From the NCBI RefSeq assembly GCF_014648435.1, contig NZ_BMRC01000009.1, positions 310,001 to 374,000 on the forward strand: a stretch of 64,000 bases of DNA, given 5' to 3'. Below, piece by piece: positions 8,368 through 17,215 of this stretch. Numbering within the stretch: position 1 is the first letter of the stretch; each line of letters opens with the position of its first letter. The translations under genes and the position numbers were made by a program. The notes beneath the pieces were generated by a model. It was not told where the DNA came from and made no database searches. It worked only from the letters and a program-made list of their open reading frames with translations. The stretch comes from Nonomuraea spiralis. GTDB lineage: Bacteria > Actinomycetota > Actinomycetes > Streptosporangiales > Streptosporangiaceae.

Positions 8368-9543
8368 ATGATCACGGTTGTCGGCTGGGACGGCGTCGAG
8401 CTGCCGGCCAGGGCCGCGGACAGGCTGCACGAGGCCGAGCTCGTCGTGGGCCCGGCCGCCATTCTCGGCCGGCTCAGGATCGACGGGCGCGCCGCCAACG
8501 ACGGCGACGTGCTCCAGGCACTCGACGGCCATCTCGAACCCGGCCGGGGCCCGGCCGTCGTGGTCGCCGAGGGCGATCCCGGCTTCTTCGGAGTCGTCCG
8601 CGAGTTGCGGGCGCGCGGCCTCCAGCCGGACGTGCTCCCGGCCACCTCGCTGATCACCCGCGCCTTCGCCTGCGCCGGGCTCAACTGGGAGGACGCCCTC
8701 GTCGTCGCCCCCACCGGCCCCGCCCAGCTCGCCCGCGTGGTGAACGCCTGCCGCGCCCACCCCAAGGTCGCGCTGCTCGTCGCGCCCGGCGTCGGCCCCG
8801 CCGAGATCGCCAGGGAGCTGGCCCCCACCACGCCGCGCGCCCTCATCGTCTGCGAGGACCTCGGCGGCCCCGACCAGCGCGTCACGCACAGCCGCATGGG
8901 CGAGGCCACCACCCGGCCGTGGAAGGACCCCGACGTGGTCCTCGTCATCGACCCTCTGCACCGGCCCGGACAGCCGGGCTGGGTGGCCGGGGCGCAGCCG
9001 GGCCCGCGGGAGTGGGCGCTGCCGTCCGCGACCGGGCTGCCGGCCGAGGCGCGGGCGTTCATCCTGGCCAAGCTCGGCCCCCGGCTCGGCGACCTGGTCT
9101 GGGACGTCGGCGCGGGCGAGGGCCAGATCGCCGTCGAGTGCGCCAGGATGGGCGCGGCCGTCGTGGCCGTCGAACGCGACGAGTCCGCCTGCGCCCGCCT
9201 GCGTACCAACGTCCTGGCCCACGGCGTCAAAGTGGCTCTGACCAGGGGACAGGCGCCGCCCGCGCTCGAACCGCTGCCCGACCCCGACGCCGTCTTCGTG
9301 GGCGGCGGCGGCACCGACGTGGTCGTGGCCTGCGCCGCCCGCCGCCCCCGCGCCCTGGTGTGCGCGCTCAGCACGGTCGAGCAGGTCGCCGCCGTGCTCG
9401 ACCTGTTGCGCGAGCACGGCTACCGCGGCGAGGGCACGCTGATCCAGGCGTCCGGGCTGACGCTCAACGCCGACGGTTCCCACCGCCTGACCGCCCGCGA
9501 CCCCGTCTTCGTCGTGCACGCCGGTCCCGTGCACGCAGCGTGA
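8368..9543 (+). CDS. cobL: precorrin-6Y C5,15-methyltransferase (decarboxylating), CbiE-CbiT fusion
   Basis: Corrin-ring enzyme that methylates C5 and C15 and removes a carboxyl group, using S-adenosylmethionine. Residues 1-200 are a CbiE-type tetrapyrrole methylase (MITVVGWDGVELPARAADRL, VVAEGDPGFFGVVREL). Residues 215-391 are a CbiT Rossmann methyltransferase with the SAM loop VWDVGAGEGQIAVECARMGA. The ATG at 8368 is chosen over the adjoining TTG at 8365. It is the first of a run of corrin genes on this strand. No cobalamin riboswitch fits in the 81 bases upstream. Confidence 0.92.
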   Translation: MITVVGWDGVELPARAADRLHEAELVVGPAAILGRLRIDGRAANDGDVLQALDGHLEPGRGPAVVVAEGDPGFFGVVRELRARGLQPDVLPATSLITRAFACAGLNWEDALVVAPTGPAQLARVVNACRAHPKVALLVAPGVGPAEIARELAPTTPRALIVCEDLGGPDQRVTHSRMGEATTRPWKDPDVVLVIDPLHRPGQPGWVAGAQPGPREWALPSATGLPAEARAFILAKLGPRLGDLVWDVGAGEGQIAVECARMGAAVVAVERDESACARLRTNVLAHGVKVALTRGQAPPALEPLPDPDAVFVGGGGTDVVVACAARRPRALVCALSTVEQVAAVLDLLREHGYRGEGTLIQASGLTLNADGSHRLTARDPVFVVHAGPVHAA

Positions 9544-9610
9544 CCTGTCCCCCACGGGCACGCATCGGTTATCCTCGCGTGACTTTGTCTACGCACCGGA
9601 GAATCCCTCA

Positions 9611-10456
9611 ATGAAGCCGCCGCTCCTGCTGATCGGGCAGGGCTCGAACGATGACGCCTACGCCGCGGAGTTCGGCAGGTTCGTACACCGGCTGCGCTGC
9701 CGCCTCGACCAGACGGCCGTGGACGTCTCCGGCGGCTACCTCGAACGCTCCACTCCGCGGCTGAGCGACTCCGTGTCGTCCCTGATGGCCAGGGGCCACC
9801 ACCGCCTCGTCGCGCTGCCGCTCAGCCTCAGCAGGGTGGGGGAGGAGTTCCCCGCCGCGATGGCGCTCGAACAGCAGCGCCACCCCACCCTCATGTACGA
9901 CTACGGCCGCCCCCTCGGCCCCGACCCGCGTGTGCTGGCGCTGCTGGCCGACCGGCTCGCCGAGGCCGCCGCCGAGATGTCCAGGCCGCGGCCGCTGGAG
10001 CTGGTCGGCGCCCGTCCCCGGCTGCGCGCCGTCGACGCGCCGGCCGCCGACGACGTCCTTGGGCACGTCGAACCGGGCGAGACGGCGGTCGTGCTGGTCG
10101 GCGAGGGCTCGACCGACGCCGCCGCCAACGCCGAGGTCCACCGGGTGTCGCGGCTGTTCTGGGAGACGCACGCCTACGACTACATGACCGTCGAGACCGC
10201 GTTCGTCTCGGTGACACCGCCCGGCGTGCCGGGTGGGCTCGAACGTTGCCGCCGGCTGGGCGCCAAGCGCGTGATCGTGGTGCCGTACCTGCTGTTCGCC
10301 GGCGGGCTGCTGGAACGCGTGTGGGCGCAGGCGCTGGCCTACGGCGCGGGCCACCCCGACCTCGACATCCGCTGCGCCGAGGTGATCGGCGACTGCGAGG
10401 CGCTGGCCGACGTCGTGATCGACCGGTACGAGGAAGCGCTCCAGCTCGTTCACTAA
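9611..10456 (+). CDS. CbiX-like sirohydrochlorin chelatase family protein lacking metal-site histidines
   Basis: 281 residues with two CbiX repeats (about 1-115 and 150-275). The family inserts cobalt or iron into sirohydrochlorin; two His act as metal ligands, one in GHG(S/T)RD and one in an AGHxxxDIP-like loop. Here the first motif is LLLIGQGSNDDAY and the second PLSLSRVGEEFPAA, so both His are replaced. The second repeat (VLVGEGSTDAAANAEVHRVS, VVPYLLFAGGLLERV) also lacks them, as usual for that half. Overall family resemblance is strong (VETAFVSVTPPGVPGGLERC), and it sits between cobL and cobT. It may be inactive as a chelatase or use carboxylates. Confidence 0.75.
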   Translation: MKPPLLLIGQGSNDDAYAAEFGRFVHRLRCRLDQTAVDVSGGYLERSTPRLSDSVSSLMARGHHRLVALPLSLSRVGEEFPAAMALEQQRHPTLMYDYGRPLGPDPRVLALLADRLAEAAAEMSRPRPLELVGARPRLRAVDAPAADDVLGHVEPGETAVVLVGEGSTDAAANAEVHRVSRLFWETHAYDYMTVETAFVSVTPPGVPGGLERCRRLGAKRVIVVPYLLFAGGLLERVWAQALAYGAGHPDLDIRCAEVIGDCEALADVVIDRYEEALQLVH

Positions 10457-10470
10457 GTGGAGGTACGCCC

Positions 10471-11538
10471 GTGCTCGCCGAGACCCTGGCAGCCATCCGT
10501 CCCGCCGACCCCCAGGCGCTCGCCGACGCCCGTGCCCACCAGGACCGGCTCACCAAGCCGCGCGGCGCGCTCGGGGCGCTCGAAGAGGTCGCCGTACGCC
10601 TCGCCGGGGCGGCCGGCGTCTGCCCGCCGCCCATGCCCGAGCCGGCCGCCCTGGCCATCTTCGCGGCCGACCACGGCGTGCACGCGCGCGGCGTGAGCCC
10701 GTGGCCGCAGGAGGTCACGACGCAGATGGTCGCCAACTTCCTGGCCGGGGGCGCGGTCGCCAACGCCTTCGCCGCCCAGGTCGGGGCGTCCGTGACGGTG
10801 GTCGACGTCGGCGTCGCCGCCGACCTGCCCGACGCGCCCGGCCTGATCAGCCGCAAGGTCGCGTACGGCACCGCCGACCTGTCCCGCGGCCCCGCCATGA
10901 GCGTCGACCAGGCCGTCAGGGCGCTGGAGACGGGCATCGCCGTGGCCCAGGACCTCATCGACGCGGGCGCCCGCTGCCTGATCACCGGCGACATGGGCAT
11001 CGCCAACACCACCGCCTCGGCCGCGCTGATCTCGGTGTTCACCGGCGCGGACCCGGCCGACGTGACCGGCAGGGGCACCGGGATCGACGACGCGACACAC
11101 GCGCACAAGGTGGGCGTCGTCCGCGAGGCGCTGCGCGTGAACGGCCTGCCCGGCGGCACCGGTCCGAGCGACGCCCTGCGCGCGCTGGCCGCCGTGGGCG
11201 GATTCGAGCACGCGGCCATCGCCGGGTTCGTGTTGTGCGGCGCGGCCAACCGGGTGCCGGTGATCCTCGACGGCGTCATCGCCGGCGCGGCCGCCCTGGC
11301 CGCCGCCGCCCTCGACCCCCACGTCACCGGTCACTGCGTGGCCGGACATCGCTCGGCCGAGCCCGGTCACGCCGCCGCCCTCGACCACCTCGGGCTGCGC
11401 CCGCTGGTGGACCTGGAGCTGCGGCTCGGCGAGGGCACCGGCGGCCTGCTCGCGCATCCGCTGGTGTGCGCGGCCGTACGGGTGATGCACGACGTCGCGA
11501 CGTTCGACTCGGCGGGAGTCACCGAGAAGCCCGTGTGA
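10471..11538 (+). CDS. cobT: nicotinate-nucleotide-dimethylbenzimidazole phosphoribosyltransferase
   Basis: Makes alpha-ribazole phosphate, the lower ligand of cobalamin, from nicotinate mononucleotide and dimethylbenzimidazole. 355 residues from GTG at 10471, preceded by GTGGAGG. Family motifs include TKPRGALGALEEVA near residue 28, AIFAADHGVHARGVSPWPQE near 66, the glycine-rich ITGDMGIANTTASAA near 170, and TGHCVAGHRSAEPGH near 285. The catalytic Glu of the LELRLGEGTGG segment near residue 315 is present. It lies 14 bases downstream of the CbiX-like gene and is probably in the same operon. Confidence 0.95.
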   Translation: MLAETLAAIRPADPQALADARAHQDRLTKPRGALGALEEVAVRLAGAAGVCPPPMPEPAALAIFAADHGVHARGVSPWPQEVTTQMVANFLAGGAVANAFAAQVGASVTVVDVGVAADLPDAPGLISRKVAYGTADLSRGPAMSVDQAVRALETGIAVAQDLIDAGARCLITGDMGIANTTASAALISVFTGADPADVTGRGTGIDDATHAHKVGVVREALRVNGLPGGTGPSDALRALAAVGGFEHAAIAGFVLCGAANRVPVILDGVIAGAAALAAAALDPHVTGHCVAGHRSAEPGHAAALDHLGLRPLVDLELRLGEGTGGLLAHPLVCAAVRVMHDVATFDSAGVTEKPV

Positions 11539-11575
11539 TGATGGGGGACACTCGGAACAGCACGTGAGGTGATCA

Positions 11576-12589
11576 GTGTCCCGGTACGGCCCCATGTTCG
11601 GCCCCGACATCACGTTCCTCGGCGTCGACCGCTGCGACGTCACGGACCCGGGCAGTTACGCGGACGCCGACGTGGTGATCATCGGCGCCCCCTTCGACGG
11701 GGGCACCTCCAACCGGCCGGGCGCCAGGTTCGGGCCGCAGGCGCTGCGCCAGGCGTGCTACCTACCGCATGACGGGTCCCGTCCGAGCCTGGCGCTGCGC
11801 GTCGACGCCCTGCGTGACCTGCGCGTACTCGACGCGGGCGACGTCGAGTGCTACTCCGGCGACGTCGAGGGCTCGCTTGCCGCGATCGAGGACGCCGTGC
11901 ACAGGATCGCCGCCTCCGGCGCCGTGCCGGTGGTGCTCGGCGGCGACCACACCGTCGCGCTGCCGGACGCGCGCGGCACCGCCAGGGCGTACGCGCCCGG
12001 CCGCACCTCGATGATCCACTTCGACGCTCACGCCGACACCGGCGACATTGAGTTCGGCCACCTGCACGGGCACGGCCAGCCGATGCGGCGGCTCATCGAG
12101 TCCGGCGCCATCCGCGGCGACAGGTTCCTGCAGATCGGCCTGCGCGGCTACTGGCCCGGTCCCGAGACCCTCGACTGGATGGCGGCGCGGCGCATGCGCT
12201 CGTACGAGATGACCGAGATCGTGACGCGCGGGCTGGAGGAGTGCCTGACCGAGTCGTTCGCGATCGCGCTCGACGAGTGCGACCAGATCTTCCTGTCCGT
12301 GGACATCGACGTCTGCGACCCCGGCCACGCCCCCGGCACCGGCACCCCCGAGCCCGGCGGCCTGTCGGCCAGGCAACTCCTCGACGCCGTACGCAGGATC
12401 TGTTACGAGCTTCCGGTGGCCGGGATGGAGGTGGTCGAGGTCTCGCCGCCGTACGATCACGCCGACATCACCGCGTTCCTCGGGAACCGCGTTATCCTTG
12501 AGGCACTCTCGGCGATGGCCAGACGCCGCAAGGACGATCAGGGCGGGCCTCGCTGGGACCCTTCGCAGCCCCTTCTCGACGGTCGTTGA
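11576..12589 (+). CDS. speB: agmatinase / ureohydrolase family enzyme
   Basis: 337-residue manganese hydrolase that releases urea from agmatine or a related guanidino compound. Binuclear metal motifs are all present: GGDHTVALP near residue 120, HFDAHADTGD near 148, and SVDIDVCDPGHAPGTGTPEP near 240, followed by the conserved EVSPPYDHADITA. The start is GTG at 11576, with GTGAGGTG upstream. It lies inside the corrin/siroheme block, 37 bases after cobT; the functional reason is not clear and it may simply share transcription. Guanidinobutyrase or a similar substrate cannot be excluded. Confidence 0.85.
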   Translation: MSRYGPMFGPDITFLGVDRCDVTDPGSYADADVVIIGAPFDGGTSNRPGARFGPQALRQACYLPHDGSRPSLALRVDALRDLRVLDAGDVECYSGDVEGSLAAIEDAVHRIAASGAVPVVLGGDHTVALPDARGTARAYAPGRTSMIHFDAHADTGDIEFGHLHGHGQPMRRLIESGAIRGDRFLQIGLRGYWPGPETLDWMAARRMRSYEMTEIVTRGLEECLTESFAIALDECDQIFLSVDIDVCDPGHAPGTGTPEPGGLSARQLLDAVRRICYELPVAGMEVVEVSPPYDHADITAFLGNRVILEALSAMARRRKDDQGGPRWDPSQPLLDGR

Positions 12590-12668
12590 GTCATGCGCAG
12601 CCAACGACACACGGGGAGCCGGTAGGTTTACCTCCGAACACAACCTTCGCGAACGGGAGATCTCCCCC

Positions 12669-13901
12669 ATGGGTCCCTACCTCCTCGGCCTGCGGCTTTC
12701 CGGCCGCCGGGTCCTCGTCGTTGGCGGCGGCCGGGTCGCCCAGCGGCGCGTTCCCGCGCTGCTAGAGGCCGGTGCGGAGGTCACCGTCGTGTCGCCCGGT
12801 GTCACGCCGGCCCTCGACGACCTGATCGCGGCGGGCCGGGTCACCTGGCACGCCCGGCCGTACGCGGTCGGCGACTGCGACGGCGCGTGGCTCGTCCAGG
12901 CCTGCACCGACGACAGGTCCGTCAACACCGCGGTCGCCGCCGAGGCGGAGGCCAAGCGGGTGTGGTGCGTACGCGCCGACGACAAGGACGCCTCCGCCGC
13001 CTGGACCCCGGCCTCCGGCCGGGTCGACGAGATCGGCGTGGCCGTCACCGCGGGCGGCGACCCGCGCCGGGCCGCGGGCATCCGCGACGCGATCGTCGAG
13101 GCCCTGCGCGACGGCACGGTCGACGCGCGGCGCAGCCGCACCAAGCCCGTCGGCGTGGCCCTGGTGGGCGGCGGCCCCGGCGATCCCGGCCTGATCACCG
13201 TACGCGGGCGGCAGCTTCTCGCCCAGGCCGACGTGGTGATCGCCGACCGGCTCGCGCCCCGGGCGCTGCTCGACGAGCTCGCCCCCGACGTCGAGCTCAT
13301 CGACGCCGCCAAGGTGCCCTACGGCAGGTCGCTGTCGCAGGAGAAGATCAACGAGCTGCTGGTCGACCGTGCCGGACAGGGCAAGTTCGTCGTCCGGCTC
13401 AAGGGCGGCGACCCGTTCGTGTTCGGGCGCGGCGGCGAGGAGATGATCGCCTGCGCCCGGGCCGGCATCCCCGTGCTCGTCGTGCCCGGCATCACCAGCG
13501 CCGTCGCGGTCCCGGCCGCGGCCGGGGTGCCGGTGACGCATCGCGGCGTGAGCCAGGAGTTCCACGTCATCTCCGTGCACGTCGCGCCCGACGACCCCGC
13601 CTCCACCGTCGACTGGCCCGGCCTGGCCCGTTCCCAGGGCACGCTGGTGCTGATGATGGCCGTCGAACGCCTGCCGAAGGTGGCCGAGGCGCTGCTTCGA
13701 GACGGACGTGCCCCGGAGACTCCCGTAATGGTGGTACAGGACGGTACCCTTCCGACCCAGCGGGCGGTAATCGCACCGCTTTCCGCCGTGGCCGACCGCG
13801 TGTCCGCGGCCGGGATACGGCCGCCTGCGATCGTCATCGTCGGCGACGTCGTGCGGGTCGGCCAGGAGGTCGAAATGGTTCGAGCGGAGCGATTGCCGTG
13901 A
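12669..13901 (+). CDS. cysG: siroheme synthase: precorrin-2 dehydrogenase fused to uroporphyrinogen-III methyltransferase
   Basis: 410 residues. Residues 1-150 form a Met8/SirC-like NAD-binding domain (VLVVGGGRVAQRRVPALLEA) that oxidises precorrin-2 and may chelate metal. Residues 160-400 are a SUMT/CobA methyltransferase (VALVGGGPGDPGLITVRGRQ, YGRSLSQEKINELL, VVRLKGGDPFVFGRGGEE, VVPGITSAVAVPA). It supplies precorrin-2 for cobalamin and siroheme. The length is a little below the enterobacterial CysG (about 457). The stop overlaps the GTG of the large dynamin-like gene (GTGA), an unusual pairing of functions. Confidence 0.92.
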   Translation: MGPYLLGLRLSGRRVLVVGGGRVAQRRVPALLEAGAEVTVVSPGVTPALDDLIAAGRVTWHARPYAVGDCDGAWLVQACTDDRSVNTAVAAEAEAKRVWCVRADDKDASAAWTPASGRVDEIGVAVTAGGDPRRAAGIRDAIVEALRDGTVDARRSRTKPVGVALVGGGPGDPGLITVRGRQLLAQADVVIADRLAPRALLDELAPDVELIDAAKVPYGRSLSQEKINELLVDRAGQGKFVVRLKGGDPFVFGRGGEEMIACARAGIPVLVVPGITSAVAVPAAAGVPVTHRGVSQEFHVISVHVAPDDPASTVDWPGLARSQGTLVLMMAVERLPKVAEALLRDGRAPETPVMVVQDGTLPTQRAVIAPLSAVADRVSAAGIRPPAIVIVGDVVRVGQEVEMVRAERLP

Positions 13902-16900
13902 ACACGGCCATGGATGACGGGCGGCACGAGTCGCTGGGGGAGCAGACGTTGAGCTTCCGTCCAGTGACGGACGACGACCTGCCCGAACCCCGGAACACCC
14001 AGTCCCCGCCCCCCTCACCCGACCCCGAACCCCCCGCGCCCCCGGGTTCCCCTCCGCCTTCCCCGTCGCCTTCGCCTTCCGCTGGTGGCGCGTTCGCTCC
14101 GTCCGCATCCTCCGGTCCCGCCGGCGGTCCGTCCTCTCCGGACGCGCCGTCCGCGGGCTCTCCCGGGGGGCGGCCCTCGCTCTTCCAACGGCCGTCGTAC
14201 GCCGATGATCCGGCCGTACCACGGGAGCCCGCCGTACCGCGGGAGCCGGCTGCTGCACCGCGGGAGCCCGCCGCCGTGCCGAGGGAGCCGGCCGCTGGCC
14301 CGCCCACGGGCCCCAGCCTGTTCACCCCGGCCCGCCCCGCCGACCGCCCCAGCCTCTTCACCCCGGCCCGCCCCTCCAACACCCCACCCGGCCGCCCCAC
14401 CGCGCCCGGGTCACCTGGGTCGCCCAGGTCGTCCGGGGCGTCCGGGGCGTCCGAGGGGGACGAAGCGCGCCCGAGGCCGTCCGACGGGAACGAAGGGCAT
14501 CCGAGGCCGTCCGCCTTCTGGGAGCGCGCCCCCCAGCCCTCGGCCCCCCACCAGGCACCCTCCCCTCAGGAGCCCTCTGCCCACGCGTCTCCGGACGCGG
14601 AGCCCGAGCCGGAGGCGCCCGCCGACGCCGCCACGGCCACGGACGTCGTGCCCGAGCCAGAGACCCTGAGCGCGAACCCCGAGGCGAACGTCCCGCAAGC
14701 CGCCTCCGAGCCACCCGCCGCCGAAAACGCGGCCCCCCCAGCCGACACCGACACTGGCACCGGCGGCGACGCGGCCGAGGCAGTGCCCAACAGCGACGAA
14801 CCTTCGCCGCTGGGCTCGTACGACGACGCGAAGGCCGCAAGCGACGACCAAGCAGCCACGACGAACACGGCTCCCTCGGCCGCCACCACACCCGCCGCTG
14901 CCGCCACCTCGGACGACACGACCTCCGCCCCCGACCCGGCCAGGCCCGAAACGGACGCCGTCGCCGAGCCGGAGGCCACCCCTGCCACAGACGCGGCTCC
15001 CGACACAAGCCCCGACGCCGACGCCGACGCCGAGCCCGACGTGTCCGAAGCCGCCTCGAAGACCGTCTCTGACGCGGAGGCCATCGCCGAGTCGCACGCC
15101 GACTCGGACCCAAGCGCCGATCTGGACGCTGATCCCACCGCCAGCATCCCCGCCGACCTCCAACCCGACGCCGACGCCGACGCCGAGTCCGAGTCCGAGT
15201 CCGACGCTGCCGGTCTGGGCGCCGACGCCGATCTCGTCGCTGAGTCCGGTGGCGCTGTCGGGTTCGGCGCTGAGGGCGGGCCCGCTGCCGACGCCGACGA
15301 CAACCCCGATGCGGTTGGCTCTGGCGGTAGTGCTGAGCCAGAGGGCGCCGACGCCGACCGTACGGACGTTGACGTGGATGCGGCGCTCGGGGACGCGGGC
15401 CCCGAGCCGGTGGTCGTCGCCGACGGTGGCCCCGGCGTTTTCGCTGACGCCGACTACCCCACTGACCCGGGTGACCCGGCGGACGACGAGGACGGCCGAG
15501 CGGACGCGGACGACGTACCGACGTCGGGAGACCCTGAGAGCGGCACCGCCGAAGTGCCTCAGCGGGTCGAGGAGCTGCCCGCCGAGACCGTCGAGGCGTT
15601 GACGTCGGCGCTGGGCGCGCTCCGCGAGAGCGTGTCCGACCTGCGGTTCGGCCTCGACCTGCCGGGAGCCGACGAGGCCAGGCAGGCGCGCGCCGACCTG
15701 CTGGCCCAGCTGGAGAACTACGTCCTGCCCCGGGTGCGCACCAACACCGCCCCCGCGCTCATCGTGATCGCGGGCTCCACCGGCGCGGGCAAGTCCACCC
15801 TGGTCAACTCCCTGGCCGAACGGAACATCTCCCGCACCGGCGTACGCCGCCCGACCACCGGCACGCCCATCCTGGCCTGCCACCCCGACGACAGGAAGTG
15901 GTTCACCGAGGGTGAGCTGCTCAGCGGCCTCGAACGGCTGGAGCGGCCGTCCCCCGAGAGCGGCATGGACAGTCTGGTCGTCGTGGCGACCGAGAAGCTC
16001 CCGCAGGGCGTCGCGCTGCTCGACACCCCCGACATCGACTCGGTCGTCGAGGAGCACCACGAGATCGCCCACCGCATGCTCGACGCCGCCGACCTGTGGA
16101 TCTTCGTGACCACCGCCGCCCGCTACGCCGACGCCCCCGCCTGGAGCCTCCTGCGCCTGGCCAAGGAGCGCGGCGCCCGCCTGGCCATCGTGTTGTCGCG
16201 GGTGCAGCCCCGGTCGGCCGACGTCGTGCTCAAGCATTTCGTACGGATGCTGACCGAATACGGCCTGGGCGACATCGACCGGTTCGTGATCCACGAGGCG
16301 CCCGTCAGCGACGGCAGGCTGCCCGACAGCGAGGTCACCGACCTGCGGCTATGGCTGGCCGAGCTCTCGGTGGACGAGTCCCGCCGGGCGCAGGCCGTGC
16401 ACGAGACCCTCAATGGGGTGCTCAACAGCTTCCGCACCCGCGTGCCCGCGCTGGCCCGGCACCTGGAGGGCCAGGTCGCGTTCCGGGGCGAGCTGCGCAG
16501 CGACGTGGAGGCCGCTTACCTGGGCGCGCTGGCCGAGATCGACAAGGCGTCCAAGAACGGTTCGCTGCTGCACGGGGAGGTGCTGGCCCGCTGGCAGGAC
16601 TTCGCGGGCTCCGGCGATCTCATGCGCTCGCTGCAGTTCCGCAAGGGCGGCAAGGCGGCCGGGCAGACGCCCGAGCGGGTGCTGGCGTTCAAGGCGGCGA
16701 TCCGGACCGGGCTGGAGTCGGTGATCGTCGCCGCCGCCAACCGCGCCGCCGAGGAGGTGGTGGCGCGCTGGCGCCACCGTTCGGAGCTGGGCGTCAAGCT
16801 CGCCGAAGGGCTCGACAGCCCGTCGGACAACCTCCTGCGGCACGCCGGGCGCGCCATCGCGTCCTGGCAGGATCACCTGAACGAGCTCGTACGCACCGAG

Positions 16901-17215
16901 GGCGTGACCAAGCGCTCGGTGTCGAAGCTCGTCTCGTTCGATCCCGACGCGCTCTCCCTGATCTTCACGGTCGCCATGTTCAGCGGCGGCGACGGATCGG
17001 GCGTACCGCACCGGCTCGTCAACGCGCTGCTCGGCGCGGAGTCGCTGCGGGGCATCGGCGCCAAGGCGCTCAGTGACCTGCGAGCCAGGATCGGCATGCT
17101 GTTCGACGAGGAATCCATGCGTTACGTACACGCGCTCGACTCCGCGGGCATCCCGGACGAGTCCGTCGCAACCCGCCTCTACCAGGCGGCGTACAACCTT
17201 GAGGTCGCCCGATGA
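13898..17215 (+). CDS. dynamin-like GTPase with very long disordered acidic N-terminus
   Basis: 1105 residues from GTG at 13898, which overlaps the cysG stop. Residues 1-560 are low-complexity: Pro/Ser-rich first, with repeats REPAVPREPAA and SLFTPARP, then Asp/Glu/Ala-rich with DADADAE runs. The GTPase follows: G1 GSTGAGKS at 626-633, RPTTGTP (G2), LLDTPDIDS (G3). No clear N/TKxD is seen; LSRVQPRS stands near the G4 position. The C-terminal part is helical, as in dynamin stalks. Together with the next gene it resembles the paired dynamins that stabilise FtsZ rings during Streptomyces sporulation, so a role in septation membranes is inferred. Confidence 0.8.
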   Translation: MNTAMDDGRHESLGEQTLSFRPVTDDDLPEPRNTQSPPPSPDPEPPAPPGSPPPSPSPSPSAGGAFAPSASSGPAGGPSSPDAPSAGSPGGRPSLFQRPSYADDPAVPREPAVPREPAAAPREPAAVPREPAAGPPTGPSLFTPARPADRPSLFTPARPSNTPPGRPTAPGSPGSPRSSGASGASEGDEARPRPSDGNEGHPRPSAFWERAPQPSAPHQAPSPQEPSAHASPDAEPEPEAPADAATATDVVPEPETLSANPEANVPQAASEPPAAENAAPPADTDTGTGGDAAEAVPNSDEPSPLGSYDDAKAASDDQAATTNTAPSAATTPAAAATSDDTTSAPDPARPETDAVAEPEATPATDAAPDTSPDADADAEPDVSEAASKTVSDAEAIAESHADSDPSADLDADPTASIPADLQPDADADAESESESDAAGLGADADLVAESGGAVGFGAEGGPAADADDNPDAVGSGGSAEPEGADADRTDVDVDAALGDAGPEPVVVADGGPGVFADADYPTDPGDPADDEDGRADADDVPTSGDPESGTAEVPQRVEELPAETVEALTSALGALRESVSDLRFGLDLPGADEARQARADLLAQLENYVLPRVRTNTAPALIVIAGSTGAGKSTLVNSLAERNISRTGVRRPTTGTPILACHPDDRKWFTEGELLSGLERLERPSPESGMDSLVVVATEKLPQGVALLDTPDIDSVVEEHHEIAHRMLDAADLWIFVTTAARYADAPAWSLLRLAKERGARLAIVLSRVQPRSADVVLKHFVRMLTEYGLGDIDRFVIHEAPVSDGRLPDSEVTDLRLWLAELSVDESRRAQAVHETLNGVLNSFRTRVPALARHLEGQVAFRGELRSDVEAAYLGALAEIDKASKNGSLLHGEVLARWQDFAGSGDLMRSLQFRKGGKAAGQTPERVLAFKAAIRTGLESVIVAAANRAAEEVVARWRHRSELGVKLAEGLDSPSDNLLRHAGRAIASWQDHLNELVRTEGVTKRSVSKLVSFDPDALSLIFTVAMFSGGDGSGVPHRLVNALLGAESLRGIGAKALSDLRARIGMLFDEESMRYVHALDSAGIPDESVATRLYQAAYNLEVAR

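Noticed and set aside
14411..16294. 627-residue open frame opposite the dynamin N-terminus
   Set aside because: Val/Gly-rich repetitive translation is the mirror of the acidic repeats; no binding site and no recognisable domain, while the sense frame continues into a GTPase.
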